This document shows, in pieces, positions 1 to 11,190 of a DNA stretch of 64,000 nt (position 1 is its first letter; each line of letters opens with the position of its first letter). The notes under the pieces were generated by a model that was given only the letters and a program-made list of their open reading frames with translations, did not search any database and was not told the DNA's origin. The DNA is taken from assembly GCA_963580285.1 (NCBI GenBank), contig OY757011.1:163461406-163525405 (forward strand), in the 5' to 3' direction. This DNA comes from Lucinisca nassula (taxonomy: Eukaryota; Mollusca; Bivalvia; Lucinida; Lucinidae). Position numbers and translations under genes: made by a program.

Positions 1-1240
1 GGTTGGTTTCAATGAATGCGTCTTATCATATGAAACAAGAATATATATGGTTTTGGGATGGGGATCTGAATGGTTTCCGAGACATATCACCTTTTATGAA
101 GTGGAAGGGTGGGGCACAGCCCCCGTACGGCCCAGGAGACCCTTAGATTGGTATCACTGAATGGGTCTTATCATAAGGAACAAGAATTTATATGCTTTAG
201 GGGTGGGGATCTGAACGATTTCTGGGATATTGGGCTTTTACTAAGTGCAGGGGGTGGGGCATAGCCCTGGCACATCCTAGGGGACCCCCAGATTGGTGTC
301 ACTGAATGCGTCTTTTCATAAGAAACAAGAATATACATGGTTTTGGGGTGGGGATCTGAAGGGTTTCCGAGATATATCACCTTTTATGAAGTGGAACAAG
401 AATTTATATGGTTTAGGGGTGGGGATCTGAACGGTTTCTGAGATATTGGGCCTTTTATGAAGTGGAGGGGTCGGGCATAGCCCCCGTGCGGCAAGGGAGA
501 CCCTAAGGTTGGTATTACTGAATGCGTCTTATCATAAGGAACAAGAATTTAAATGGTTTAGGGGTGGGGATCTGAACGGTTTCTGAGAGATTCAGCCTTT
601 TACAAAGTTGAGGGGGTGGGGCATAAGCCCAGCCACATCCTAGGGAACCCTCAGATTGGTGTCACTGAATGCGTCTTATCATAAGAACAAGAATATATAT
701 AGTTTAGGGGTGGGGATCTGAATGGTTTCTGAGATATATGGCATTTATGAAGTGGAAGGGTGGGGCATGGTCCCAGCACACCCCAGAGAGACCCCAATGT
801 TGGTATCACTGAATCTGTCTTATCATAAGGAACAAGAATATAATATTATATGGTTTAGGGGTGGAGATCTCAATGGTTTCTGAGATAAATGGCATTTTAT
901 GAAGTGGAGGGGGTGGGGCATGTCCCCGGCACATCCCGGGGGGACCCCAAGGTTGGTGTCACTTAATGCATCTTAGCATAAGGAACAAGAATATATATAG
1001 TTTAGGGGTGGGGATCTGAATGGTTTCTGAGATAAATGGCATTTTATGAAATAGAGGGGGCAGGGCATGTCCCCAGCACATCCCGGGGGACCCCCAGGTT
1101 GGTGTCACTTAATGCATCTTATCATAAGGAACAAGAATATATATGGTTTAGGGGTTGGGATCTGTAAGGTTTCTGAGATATAAGGCATTTTATGAAGTGG
1201 AGGGGGCGGGGCATGGCCCCGGCACAACCTAGGGGACACC
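1..1240. repeat. Tandem array, unit about 147 bp
   Basis: About eight diverged units, each opening with a motif like TTGGTRTCACTGAATGCGTC and followed by a G-rich segment (AGGGGTGGGGATCTGAA) and a GGGGCATGGCCCC-like block. Unit starts near 1, 149, 295, 510, 655, 802, 953 and 1098 give spacings of about 145-151 bp with one irregular step. The array runs off the left edge. It may be the core of a tandem-core mobile element whose 3' end is at about 1,920; that link is inferred. Confidence 0.85.
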
Positions 1241-1249
1241 CAGGTTGAC

Positions 1250-1920
1250 ATAAAAGCATATGGCTGAGAGAAGTTTACTCAAGGAACATGTTTATGTAAG
1301 TTTTGTAAAAATATCTGCAATGACATGGCAGTAAATGCCATTTTTCCGTTTTCCCCATTATAAGTCAATGGAAAATCTAAGTTGCCATAGCAACAAAACT
1401 AAAAGGCCAAATTTCATAAAAAACACAAAACCTGTAAAGGCAAATATGGTGAATATTTTCATAAAGACTCAGCCTCCTAGAGCATATGGTTTCTGAGGAG
1501 ATGATTTTTTAAGTATTTTTTGTCTATTTTTTTTTGCATTTTGGTTTCCATGGCAACCAATAAAAACGAGCAGAAGGCTTAAAATCATACAGCAGAAAGT
1601 AGATTGCCTTTGGAACATTTCTATGAAAGTTTTCTCAAAATATCTGCAGAGGCAGTAAATGCCATTTTTCAATTTTCCCCATTATAAGTCTATGGAAACT
1701 ACAAGTTGCCATAGCAACCAAACTAATGAGCCGATTTTGATAAAAAAACACAAACTTTCAATCCCCCAGCCCAAGGATGCTACAGATAAAATTTGGGCCC
1801 AATCGGCCCAGTGGCTTCAGAGGAGATGTCGTTTGAAAGTGTTGACGCCAGACGACGACGACGACGGACAACTGCCTATCCTATAAGCTCCCCCGGAGCC
1901 TTCGGCTCTGGTGAGCTAAA
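1250..1920 (+). mobile_element. 3' part of a rolling-circle-like (pearl/HINE-type) repeat
   Basis: A module containing GCAGTAAATGCCATTTTTC and CCCCATTATAAGTC occurs twice (about 1,325-1,400 and 1,650-1,745). The segment then shows GATGTCGTTTGAAAG, a GACGACGACG microsatellite and a short hairpin (GAGCCTTCGGCTC) before ending GGTGAGCTAA. The same ending closes other elements here (7,370; 24,954; 40,270; 52,420). The small predicted proteins across it have no support. Confidence 0.6.
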
Positions 1921-2099
1921 AACTGCTCAAACTACCGGTATGCAATTTCTTTTTATGTCAACATTTGATTTTCACTTATCAAAGCCAAGAAATGACAGAT
2001 GAAATCACTGAAAACATGAAATATTTGATGAAAATAAGTAGCCAGATGAAAAAAAATGCTAATGAAATGATTGATAGAATATGAATTTGTAAAACCCCT

Positions 2100-2215
2100 A
2101 GGAGAAATCAGTTTTGCCAAATTGTCCTACCCGGTATTTTTGGCTGGCCAAATTGACCTAGGCCGAATTGTCCTAGGCCAAATCGTCCGCTGGCCAAATC
2201 GTCCATCCACCATAT
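2100..2215. repeat. Short degenerate repeats of GGCCAAATTGTCC
   Basis: About six imperfect copies of a 12-15 bp motif (GCCAAATTGTCC / GGCCAAATCGTCC) in 110 bp. I see no gene between 1,925 and 2,755; 2,340-2,410 contains a segment (AATGGCATTATGGACGGGTT) repeated at about 4,670. Confidence 0.6.
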
Positions 2216-2754
2216 TTTTCACGCTCAAAGTAACATAACTGCGAAACTGGTTGTCAGATTCGAGCCAAATTAGAACTCGTTTGAGATATTATGTTTGTCC
2301 TCGTTTACAACAAGTTTAAAAAAGATCCGATTGAAAACAGCTGAGAACAAGAAAAACGCCAAATGGCATTATGGACGGGTTTTCCAGGGTTAATCAAAAG
2401 GTAAACCGGGACGTTGAAGCCAGACCAGTATTGGTTAACATGATGACCACTAATGAGCTTATTAAGCTAACAATGCTCTGAACAACTATGCCCAGACAAT
2501 TAGCTTATAGAGCAATTAACAGGAAACACAAACAAATCTCTGTAATCTGAGAACTTGTAATTCTCTAAAAAATTTAACAACTTTGTTGAATGATCAAACA
2601 AGAAGTCCAAAAGGTGCAGACGGAATGTCAAACCGTGTAGAACATAATCAGACTGCTGATCTGTGTCTACACTGCTTAGGCTTGTCTGTCTCAATACTTA
2701 GGATCATTACGGTAGATATCTGAGTGAATGTTTGAAAATTTTTTCTTCATTTCA

Positions 2755-3252
2755 CGATCAGAAAGATACGGTTGGAGTCTTACTGTTGGTTTTCTTCTGC
2801 TCGAGCATTTCAGTGGTTTCTTGCTGCCAAGTCCTCACCCTTGTTTCATCTCTGTGGGTGTTTAATTGAGATGTTGCACTGATGAGTTAGGAGGCCTTCA
2901 TGCAGACTGAACAAATTATTTGTCTAAATCGCGACAGAAGTTAGTGCGAAGATTGCAGCTGCTTTAAATCGATTTAAGCCCCCGAGTGGAATTCGTTTCA
3001 CTGACCGTTCCAAGGCGGTTCTTCTATCCAGTTTATTTTTGTTATGGTTTGAGTGTGTGTTTCGCTTATGTTATTTTGTTTTGGATAGCCCATTGGTCAT
3101 TTTGTGGGAAAGTAACTTTCGTTTTGGCTTTCCGCTATTGATGTTTCCATTAGGGACTAGATATTTCATGTCTGTTTTTTCTTTTCCTTTGGTGTCACTG
3201 ATGGGAGGTGTGGGTTAATTGTATTGATTCCTGATCATTGCCTTCACTTCTA
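2755..3252 (+). repeat. Dispersed ~500-bp repeat, copy 1
   Basis: Matches 60,750-61,250 along most of its length, with shared landmarks such as TTAGGAGGCCTTCATGC, GACCGTTCCAAGGCGGTTCT and TTTTGTGGGAAAGTAACT. Its right-hand ~270 bp matches a third copy in reverse at 61,665-61,945. All copies end at GCCTTCACTTCT, and the third lacks the other end. This resembles 5'-truncation of a retroposon, but no coding sequence or tRNA-like head was recognised. Confidence 0.7.
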
Positions 3253-3835
3253 GTTTGACAGTTCATGTCATAACGTGTTTTTCAAAACTGCACCAAAAAC
3301 AAATAAATAGCATAATACAAGAATTCCGCTGAAGGCTATCTTCTGCCTCTGATTGCAGTTCTATTTGGCATCAAGCTAGGATTGAAGCAAATTCAGACTG
3401 ATTGACATAAGAACAGATGACTGAAGATAGAAAAATGGATCATGCTAAAAGCAAGTGCACAAATATGTTGCCTTCTGAAACTGCAATCAGCAGGATTGTG
3501 GTAAATACAGGTGGAAGTTGCACTAATTGTTGGGCTCTTCCAGGCTTCTAAGAAAAACAGTATCAAAATAGTTTAGTTATTTAATGGCTATTTATCCGGA
3601 CAATAGACACTACTATTGTCCCGAAGTGTTTTGGACAACCTGAAGAACTAGTCAGTCCTCTTTATACCGACATTCGTTATAAGGACAAAACTCGATATTG
3701 TGGCATTTTGTATGGAATGACTACTTAGCTGAAGGCTTAGCCTCAGTTCCGAGCTGCGTGGGCTTCCCTAGGGTTGGAAATGTACAAATCGAGTCCATAG
3801 CATGAAAGAGTCTTGTAATCATATACTCCAAGAAA

Positions 3836-4025
3836 CTAATGTTATAGATATTTGCTAGAATTGCATTCTAACAAATATCTATAACACTTGTTTCTTGGAG
3901 TAATAATGGGGAAAAGGCCTTTTATTACCTAACATACTCCTAAATAGAATTCTTTATAACGGCAAAATCTTCATAACGGCACAATAATAGGGAACAAATA
4001 CTGATGTTACAACGAGGGTCCTGTG
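3836..4025 (-). repeat. Dispersed element with internal hairpin
   Basis: Related in opposite orientation to 26,845-27,060. Both contain AGGACCCTCG...TAACxxxAGTATTTG, GGTAATAAAAGGCC and a palindrome bounded by CAAGAAACAAxTGTT. Here the hairpin (3,836-3,900) has arms with ACTCCAAGAAAC at the outside and ATAGATATTTG near the loop. The outer end (CACAGGACCCTCGTTGTAAC on the minus strand) looks like one terminal inverted repeat of a DNA transposon; the other end is not clear. Confidence 0.55.
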
Positions 4026-4174
4026 TTTTGCCATTGGCCTTTAGCCTTTGGCAATAGTGTAGCAGATTGTTTACAACACCAAGGGGTAATAGTTTTGACT
4101 ATTGTCTAAGTAACCATAAAATAGCTGTTTTATTACCCAAGCCAACATACAGACATATAGAGGATATTACCAAG

Positions 4175-4243
4175 TGGTCATTTCATATGATATTTATGAA
4201 ACGAGCCTTTGGCGAGTTTCATAAATATCATATGAAATGACCA
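4175..4243. repeat. Perfect 28-bp palindrome with 13-base loop
   Basis: Left arm 4,175-4,202 begins TGGTCATTTCATATGATATT. Right arm 4,216-4,243 is its exact reverse complement. The loop is GAGCCTTTGGCGA. No other copy was noticed. It may be a tiny fold-back MITE or a recent inverted duplication. Confidence 0.85.
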
Positions 4244-4689
4244 TGAGTGTAAGATTCTCTTTATCGTATGACTATTTAAATTGGATTTTATCACTTATTA
4301 ATTTGACAATTTTTCTACGAAAAATGCATTGTTGACATGGACGTTGTCATGACGATACTTAATCACACCAAAGTGTTATTTCACGTGTGGTCATATGATT
4401 TTTATTACATGACATCATCCATTGCTTATCAACGACGACATATGATAAATATTATTTATGGACATTTTCCTGTGTGACCTGAATCAAAAAGATGATGTCT
4501 TTTACATTTCTGTGCGAGAGAACATGACTTGTATTGTTGGTTCCCTGATTCTATTGCACTGCACAGCAATATGATGACTACAGGAAAACCAGCCCAACCA
4601 ACCACTAGTAAAAATATTGGGTGGTGATAGTTTCACCCAGGGTTAAAACTGGTTAAAACAAGAAAAATGCCTAATGGCATTATGGACGG

Positions 4690-5030
4690 GTTTTTTTTCA
4701 GTACGGTTAGGATGGTGGTGGCATGGGTGGGGTAGGGTGGGGTGTGCTGGTGTGGGGTAGGGTGGGGTGGGATGGGTTAGGAGTCGGGTGGGATGGGGTG
4801 GAATTTGTGGTGGGGTGGGGTGTGGGGTGGGATGGGGTGTGGTGGGGTTGTGGGGTGGGGTGGGCTTGGGTGGGTGGGATGGGGTGAGGTTGGGTAAGGT
4901 GGGGAGTGGTGGGATGGGGTGGGGTTGGGGGTGGATTGGGGTTGTTTTGGGATGGGGGTGGGATGGGGTTGTGGGGTTGTGGGGTAGGGTATGCTAGGAT
5001 AGGGTGGGGTGGGTAGGGTATGTATGTAAA
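4690..5030 (+). repeat. G-rich low-complexity tract (GGGGTGGGRT)n
   Basis: About 340 bp of GGGGT/GGGAT/GTGGG permutations with almost no C on the plus strand. The long open frames on both strands are proline/histidine- or glycine-rich artefacts of composition. Repeated runs of three or four G allow G-quadruplex formation in principle. Confidence 0.9.
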
Positions 5031-5059
5031 ACTAAGTATGCACCTAATGAACATTTCTG

Positions 5060-5176
5060 TAAAATAATTTTGAAATCGGGCCATTATCCCAGGAGGAGAT
5101 GTCGTTTAAAGAAATTGTTGACGGACGACGGACATCAACTCCCCTTGAGCACTTCGTGCTCAGGTGAGCTAAAAAA
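5060..5176 (+). mobile_element. Truncated 3' end of a rolling-circle-like repeat
   Basis: Contains AGGAGGAGATGTCGTTTAAAG, a GACGGACGACGGAC microsatellite-like stretch and a hairpin (GAGCACTTCGTGCTC), ending CAGGTGAGCTAA. This is the shared 3' module of the tandem-core elements. No core units precede it. Confidence 0.65.
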
Positions 5177-5400
5177 AGAACGAAAAAAAAAAAAAAAAAG
5201 AAAATTCCATGCCTGTGCATGCATGTGTGTATTATTACTAGCAACTATCAGGGGAGGAAGATAATAATTGTTCATATGTGTTTATGGAGAAGAAAAGAAA
5301 AATAAAGAAAAAAAAAGAATGAAAAAAGAAAGAAAAAAAAAAAGAAAGAAAAAAAAAAGAAAGAAAAAAAAAAGAATAAAAAAAAAAAAAAAAAAAAAAT
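5177..5400. repeat. A-rich and (GAAA)n low-complexity tracts
   Basis: Poly-A at 5,177-5,200, then GAAAA/AAAGAAAG runs and a terminal A-run ending at 5,399. The A-run abuts the tRNA-like segment at 5,401 and could be the tail of an unrecognised plus-strand retroposon. Confidence 0.8.
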
Positions 5401-5492
5401 GTCTCCACCAGGGTTTGAACTCACGCCCCTCAGATTCATAGTCAACAATAGGATTCGTAGTCCAGCACTCTATCCACTACACTGGCATTTGA
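5401..5492 (-). mobile_element. tRNA-like sequence (SINE head or tRNA pseudogene)
   Basis: On the minus strand it has a box A-like TAGTGGATAGAGTGCTGG and a box B-like GAGTTCAAACCCTG about 40 bp apart, followed by a T-run that could stop RNA polymerase III. The acceptor stem does not pair convincingly, so a working tRNA gene is unlikely. Either a tRNA-derived SINE head or a tRNA pseudogene fits. Confidence 0.5.
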
Positions 5493-5785
5493 AAAAAGGT
5501 TAACCAAAAGGTAAACCTGAAAAACACAAGTTTGAAAAATGACAATTTCCGCCAAAATTTTAGTCTTTTGTGCCATTTATGGATAATACATGAAAGCGGT
5601 GCCTCCACTTATGCATCAGTCCAGATATTAAAACAATCTGCTACAGAATAGATGAAAAATATCACTTTGAAAAAAGGTTAACCAAAAGGTAAACCTGGGA
5701 CGACGCCCGCCCAACCGCCCGCCCGCCCGCCCGGACATCGCTATTTTAAAGGACGGATTTTTTTTAAAAACCCGTCCAATACGAA
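5484..5785. repeat. Direct repeats and (GCCC)n segment
   Basis: GAAAAAAGGTTAACCAAAAGG followed by TAAACCTG appears near 5,490 and 5,670. The second copy is followed by GCCCGCCCGCCCGCCC. AACCCGTCC near 5,770 is complementary to GGACGGGTTTT seen near 2,373 and 4,685. This looks like debris of another tandem-core element; the boundaries are uncertain. Confidence 0.4.
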
Positions 5786-5911
5786 CCCAAAATACGTCAT
5801 AACCCTTTATATAACAGATTGGATTGTAAAACCGGTAATGGATATCACAATGTAAGCCGTAGACCACTTGGATTTAGCATAAAAATGTCAGAGCAAAACA
5901 GCATAACACAA

Positions 5912-7370
5912 CAAGAGGGCCTAGATTCGCTCACCTGAATGTCACTGTCTCTAGTACATTCTATGTTTAGCTCTTGTGGCCATCTTGTTCATCAGAGCGG
6001 AACGGACTTAGCTATTTTGGTAGGGCATCACCAAGGCAACAATCCTGTGAAGTTTGAATCAAATTGGCCCAAGGGTTTAGGAAGAGTTCGCATTTGAAGA
6101 AAATTAACAATGTTTTTCTATTTTTAACTCATGCGGCCATATTGTTCTTCAGAGTGGTATCATTTTAGCTATTTTGGTAGAGGGTCATTTATGCAACATT
6201 CCTTTGAAGGTTGAACGAAATTGGCCCAAGGCTACAGGAGGAGTTGTCGTTTGAAGATTTTTTCTATTTTTAGCTCTAGCGGCCATCTTGTTCATCAGAG
6301 CAAGTGATTTTAGCTGTTTTGGTAGGGAGGCAGCTGGGCAACATTCCTGTGAAGTTTGAATCAAATTGGCCCAAGGGTTTAGGAGAAGTTCGCGTTTGAA
6401 CCAAAATAAAGTTTTTCTATTTTTAGCTCTGGTGGCCATTTTGTTCATCGGAGCAGGATCGTTTTAGCTATTTTAGTATTTAGTCCTCTAAGCAACATTT
6501 CTATGAAGTTTATATGAAACTGGCTCAAGGGTAGAGGAGGAGTTATGGTTTGAAGATTTTTCTATTTTAGCTCTGGCGGACATCTTGTTCATCAGAGCAG
6601 AACGCTAGCTATTTTGGTAGGGAGTCACCTACGTAAAATTCATGTGAAGTTTGAATCAAATTGGCCAAGGGTTAAGGAGGAGTCCGCATTTGAAGCAAAT
6701 TTACAATGTTTTTTTATTTTTAGCAATGGCAGCCATTTTGCTCATCAGAGTGGAAACGGTTTAGCTTTTTTGGTAGAGGGTCATCTAAGCAACATTCCTA
6801 TGAAGTTTGAATGAAATTGGCCCAAGGTACAGGAGGAGTTGTCGTTTAAAGATTTTTTCTATTTTTAGATCTGGTGGCCATCTTGTTTGTCAGAGCGAAA
6901 TGATTTTAGCTATTTGGGTAGGGAGTCATCTGGGCCACATTCCTTTGAAGTTTGAATCAAATTGGCCCAAGGGTTAAGGAGCGGTTCACATATGCAGCAA
7001 ATTTACAATGTTTTTCTGTTTTTAGCTCTGGTGGCCATATTGTTCATCAAAGCAGAATGATTTTAGCTATTTTGGTAGAGGGTCACCTAAGCATCATTCT
7101 TATGACGTTTGAATGAAAATGGCCTAGGGGTTTGGGAGGAGTAGTCGTTTAAAGATTTTTCTATTTTTAGCTCTGGTGGCCATCTTGTTTATCAGAGAAG
7201 AACCGTTTAAGCTATTTTTGGTAGAGAGCCACCTAGGCAACATTACAGTTTAAATGAAATTGGCCCCAGGGTTTAGGAGGAGTAGTCTTTTAAAGCAATT
7301 GTTGACGACGGACTACACACGATGGACATTGCTCACCATGAGCACTTCGTGAAGTGCTCAGTTGAGCTAA
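5912..7370 (+). mobile_element. Tandem-core rolling-circle-like element (pearl/HINE type), complete
   Basis: Starts CAAGAGGGCCTAGATTCGC with GCTCACCT just inside and ends CAGTTGAGCTAA. Between lie about nine diverged units of about 150 bp built on TTTTTAGCTCTGGTGGCCAT, CTTGTTCATCAGAGC, TTTTGGTAGAGGGTCA and GGAGGAGTTGTCGTTTGAAG. A short GACGACGGAC stretch and a hairpin (GAGCACTTCGTGAAGTGCTC) precede the 3' end. The ends match those of the elements at 11,336, 22,657, 39,110 and 50,603, but the core differs. Pearl elements of bivalves and Helentron-derived non-autonomous elements have this architecture. Confidence 0.7.
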
Positions 7371-7664
7371 CAAAAACTGTTGCAGGATAAGGTAACTTGT
7401 CCTAGTATCTTGTCTGTCAAACTCAGTGTGTCTCAGTCTATGAACTTGACTAAAGGTAAATTGAAGGGCTGCGGGTAGTGTTGAAGCAACCTTAGGTATT
7501 TTTTCACTACTTATGCCAAATATCAATAAGCTACATAGGATCTACAGCTTAACACATCACACCATATTTCTGTAGCGACATTGGTTGCCTTGCCATTCAG
7601 CCTCACTTGCAGTGGCATCTGCTGTCACAACAATATTTGAGCCAGCGCATGACAAAACCTACAT

Positions 7665-8225
7665 AAAGATTTTGTTTGTTTGTTTAACATCCAAGTCAAC
7701 AATGTAAAGGTCATTTTACAGATGTTGCTTCCAATTTTGTAGGACTTTTACCCGACACTGAGATGAAATGACATCTTAAGCCCTGCCGCCCAATGAAACA
7801 AATAGCGTTTATAAGCATGGACTTACACCGCTTTGCCTGGGCAGGCTTAGATCCTCAAAGTGGTTTATAGTAGTCGAAGATCAAATTGACTAGGCGGGGC
7901 TATTCAGGTGTTGTCAATATATGTCAAATTCGCCAAGTCCAACAGAAGATTCGGCAGAGTGCCTTTCGCATGCTTTCTGCAAGGGGAACAAATGGCTATT
8001 TACCCCACAGCTATGTTTGTGTTACAGTTGAATACACACAATCGATTACTTGCTTTACCTTTTTTTAATAGATCATTCCAAAGGCAGGTACAAACGATAG
8101 CTCCGCCTAGTCAATTTTATCTGCGACTACTATACCAGTACTCGTGTGCGGGTCGGTTTCAGCTCTGCATGGAAGCATCATGCAGCCCATCTATTTCTTC
8201 AAGCCCTGATGGGCGGGGGCTGTAT
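7665..8225 (-). mobile_element. SINE-like repeat family 1, interrupted copy
   Basis: Homologous to repeats at 10,200-10,500, 22,230-22,515 and (reversed) 49,675-49,957. Shared blocks are GACTTTTACC, GATGAAATGACATCT, AAGCCCTGYCGCCCAATGAAAC, CCAGTACTCGTGTGCGGG and TCTTCAAGCCC. The left edge carries the tail (TTTGTTTGTTTAAC reversed). It is split by the MITE at 7,868-8,132; outside the MITE it continues without a gap. Confidence 0.75.
7868..8132. mobile_element. 265-bp TA-flanked MITE inserted in a SINE
   Basis: Terminal inverted repeats of about 38 bp: TAGTAGTCGAAGATCAAATT at the left, and the reverse complement of the right end reads TAGTAGTCGCAGATAAAATT, both continuing GACTAGGCGG. TA flanks both sides (7,866-7,867 and 8,133-8,134). 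The related SINE at 22,430-22,450 gives the unoccupied sequence AGTGGCTTACCAGTACT. TA duplication suggests Tc1/mariner-type mobilisation. Predicted proteins here are not supported. Confidence 0.85.
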
Positions 8226-8299
8226 CCTACATAAAGATGTGTGACCTTCAAATACTCTTATCAGTCTGCTCATTTACTCACAAAGACAAGAGATGCTGT

Positions 8300-8600
8300 G
8301 TTAGTTTGTTTGTATTTGAGTTTAACAGCCCAGTCAACACCATTTTAGGTCATTTCTGAGCTGGTCAGTTTACCTATCCACACTTTTCCTGGGCAAGCTT
8401 ATACGTAAGCGGTTAACCAGTACAGTGCACATTCTTTCGGCAGAAACTGACAACTGCCCTTCTTGAATCAGCGGAAGGGAGAGAATGATGTAGAAAAGAT
8501 TTCATGATCAATCTCTATGAAAGAATGTTGCCGACCCCGGCAGTTTTCGAACCCGCATCTTCCTGATCACCAGTCAGATGCGCAGAGTTCTCCCTAGGAT
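8300..8600 (-). mobile_element. tRNA-derived SINE family 2, copy
   Basis: On the minus strand the tRNA-like head (about 8,520-8,595) contains GCATCTGACTGGTGATCAGG. The body includes GAAAGAATGTGCACTGTACTGG, and the copy ends in a tail with GTTGACTGGGCTGTTAAACTC. Related copies are at 21,640-21,925 (minus) and 28,917-29,215 (plus), with a head fragment at 9,955-10,010. Between 8,600 and 9,950 I see only AT-rich sequence and a poly-A run near 9,257. Confidence 0.7.
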
Positions 8601-9954
8601 TTTGAAAACAGGAGTTTAAGAGTCCATCCATGGAAAAAGTTGGGATTCAAATCTGAAAAGTTGAAGTCAAATTTTGAAAAGTTGGAGTTTGACCCTAAAA
8701 AACGTGTGTCAATTATGGCTAAATGTGTACGGCTGTAGAGTGTGACACCAAAAGACTTTGGGGCTTGAACCCTTATCCTGCTTAACATGACAAACACTTT
8801 TCTTGCTGTGGAGATCCAGACCAGATGGCTTCCATCTAATCAGGATTTACACTGTCACTCAAATTGTGAATTTGAAAGGATAAATTACAATAGGCTTTGA
8901 AAGTCAGGAGTGGACTGGGTAAATTAATTTATTCATCAGGATAAGGGTTTAAACTTAAGTGTGAGCAGTTAACAGTAGTACAAGCTCTGATCAGGCTGCA
9001 CCAACAGGACAAGTCTGTTCGGGTCATGCACTACATCCTAGTACATAAAATGGCATCTGAAACTTTTAGATTCTTACAATATTACAATAATGATTAAAGA
9101 CGTAACACTAGCCAAAATTTCCTGTTTCTTCAAAATAACCAGGATTTGAAGAAATAAGATGGAATAAGAACATGACTCAGAAATTCTAGAGTTTCATTAA
9201 AATAAAAAATAAACTTTTGTTGTTTTATTTACATCCAGTTTGTCACAAATATTTACAAAAAAAAAAAAAAAAAAAAAAACGCCAACAGTGCAGGCACAGA
9301 TCAGATGCCACAGGTGTCTGTTCAGGACCTCCACTATTAGCAGGCATTTCAACACTTTACTTAATGCTAATATTCCATGGTTTCTGATAATTAATTTCTT
9401 TCATTCAAATAGGCCTAATCAAGGTAACTTTATAAACAATAAAGACATGTTCAATACGAAAGTGCGACAAACTTGAGTCATAATTTTATACACTGGATTA
9501 TCGCATCCTTTAATTATGCCTCCGACATTTTTTCAACAATCAAATTACCAATAATCCAACTGTGTATACAAGTATCCGGAAACAAAACCATCAATTAATG
9601 TTAATAAGCCACGAGCACAAAACACCTGCATCATGCAAACCGCAAGACTGACCTGTCAATCTTCCAGCCGTGACGCTCTGACTGGCCGAGAGAGCAATAC
9701 AGATGGTAATGCTTGAACAAGCCTGGTGGCGACGATTAGCAATTAACTTTTGATCTGAAAGCGGTAGCTAAAATTGGAGATCAATTGGACACCCGCTGTC
9801 ATCTTTTGATGTGATTAAGGTCATTTTTACACTCGATTACGGACGCGTCAGGTGAAAAAAGATTGGCATAACTAAGAATCCGCAGCAGGAAATTTGACAC
9901 ATACAAAAGCAAATCAGGCTTAAAAATACGCCTGGATTCGGCATTTCCGAGAAC

Positions 9955-10010
9955 TCTGACGCACATCCGACTGAGCTACCGAGGTCGGCTTAGAGATGCT
10001 GTGTATCTCT
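9955..10010 (-). mobile_element. Head fragment of SINE family 2
   Basis: On the minus strand, GCCGACCTCGGTAGCTCAGTC followed by GGATGTGCGTCAGAG matches the head of the copy at 28,917. Only the tRNA-like part is present. Confidence 0.6.
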
Positions 10011-10199
10011 CTTTGAGTAGCCTGCAGGCTATAGAAGGTACATGCAATCAGCAAACGCTCTAATCAGACTGCACGAATGTGCAGGATGATCCGAGTCTTT
10101 GCTGGGCGCACAAGCCTTAGTTTAGGTTTTCTTGTGCGCTAGCTCCTTAGCTCCTTTGATATATACAGAGCTTTGGTAGAGTGGGATGGCACTTCTTAG

Positions 10200-10505
10200 T
10201 CTTTTATTTTGTTTGCGTTGAGGTATTACATCCCAATCAACACTATTTAGGTAATTTTGGAGACATTGCTTACAATGTTTTGGGACTTTTCCTGGCATTG
10301 TTATGAAATGACATCTCAAGCCCTACAGCCCAAAGAAACGCCTAGGACTTAAGGGATAGTCTGACTCACACGAGTTTGCCTAGGCAGGCTTAAACCTGTT
10401 TACCAGCATTCAAATCTCCAGTTGGTTTCAGCTCTATAAAGAAGCACCATGCAGCCCTATCTATTTCTACAAGCCTCAATGGGTGTGGGTGCTCTTTTTT
10501 ATGTA
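10200..10505 (-). mobile_element. SINE-like repeat family 1, copy
   Basis: Shares GGAGACATTGCTT, GAAATGACATCTCAAGCCCTACAGCCCAAAG, GTTTGCCTAGGCAGGCTTAAACC and TATTTCTACAAGCC with the copies at 7,665, 22,230 and 49,675. It is complete by comparison, though diverged. No insertion was seen. Confidence 0.65.
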
Positions 10506-10939
10506 GGGCAGCTAATGACATTCTTACAACCCTATGCATAACATACAATTAAAGGACAATGGCTCAAACACTAAAAGAGGGGATTCTAACAGGGCCTGAC
10601 AAATTGAAGTTTTAACCACTTGCCCGGCAGCACACATCATCTTGAAAATGGCTTTAACTTATTATTCTATACATTTTTCAGGGCAAGGGAATTTTTATTT
10701 TGACATGGTCTGGGCAGCTGGGCAATGGATTTGTCAGGACCGTTTCTAGTGAGTCATGCAACATATATATTAACCTCTGTCCATTATAACATGGTTTTAT
10801 ATATAACATTGTTTAAAATGGGCCCCAAAAATGTATAAATTATATAGAAAAATAATATAAATGGCAAAAATATACATACATGTTCATTTTTCTATATAAT
10901 CTGTACATTTTTGTTTAGATAAAACAATTTGTTCAATTA

Positions 10940-11190
10940 ACACAATGGGTCTGGCAAAGGTATCATGTACCTTGCATCACTAGGGCATCCAGCTTATATT
11001 GGCTGACTGCTGGACAAGACCTGCTGTCCTTGCAGCAGGTAAGGGTAGAGGGCGAATGTTGTTATTTCGTCAGTCTCTGTACTTCCATTCATTTTCCTCT
11101 TTCTCCCCTCACCCTCGCTTTCATCTTGCCTACTGTCTTTTCTCTTTTCTCCCTTTCTCTGGGTGATGACACAAAATGACCCACAAGGGT
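10940..11190 (+). repeat. Dispersed repeat paired with 29,625-29,890
   Basis: Both copies run from GGTATCATGTACCTTGCATCAC-like sequence (here) or AAGGTGATGTGTAACTTG (there) through CTGGACAAGRCCTGCTGTCCTTG and a pyrimidine-rich TTTCTCCCCTC region to ACAAAATGACCCACAAGG. The second copy continues to a tail with CAATCAATCAATTG. A SINE-like origin is plausible but no tRNA head was found. Confidence 0.6.

Noticed and set aside
4707..5084. 125-residue proline/histidine-rich frame and 76-residue glycine-rich frame
   Set aside because: Both arise from the G-rich low-complexity tract; no start context, domain or unique sequence.
5401..5492. Functional tRNA gene on the minus strand
   Set aside because: Box A and B-like segments are present but the acceptor stem and cloverleaf do not pair, and SINE heads of this type are common nearby.
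7886..8234. Two overlapping open frames of 60 and 108 codons
   Set aside because: They lie across a MITE and its SINE host and have no motifs.
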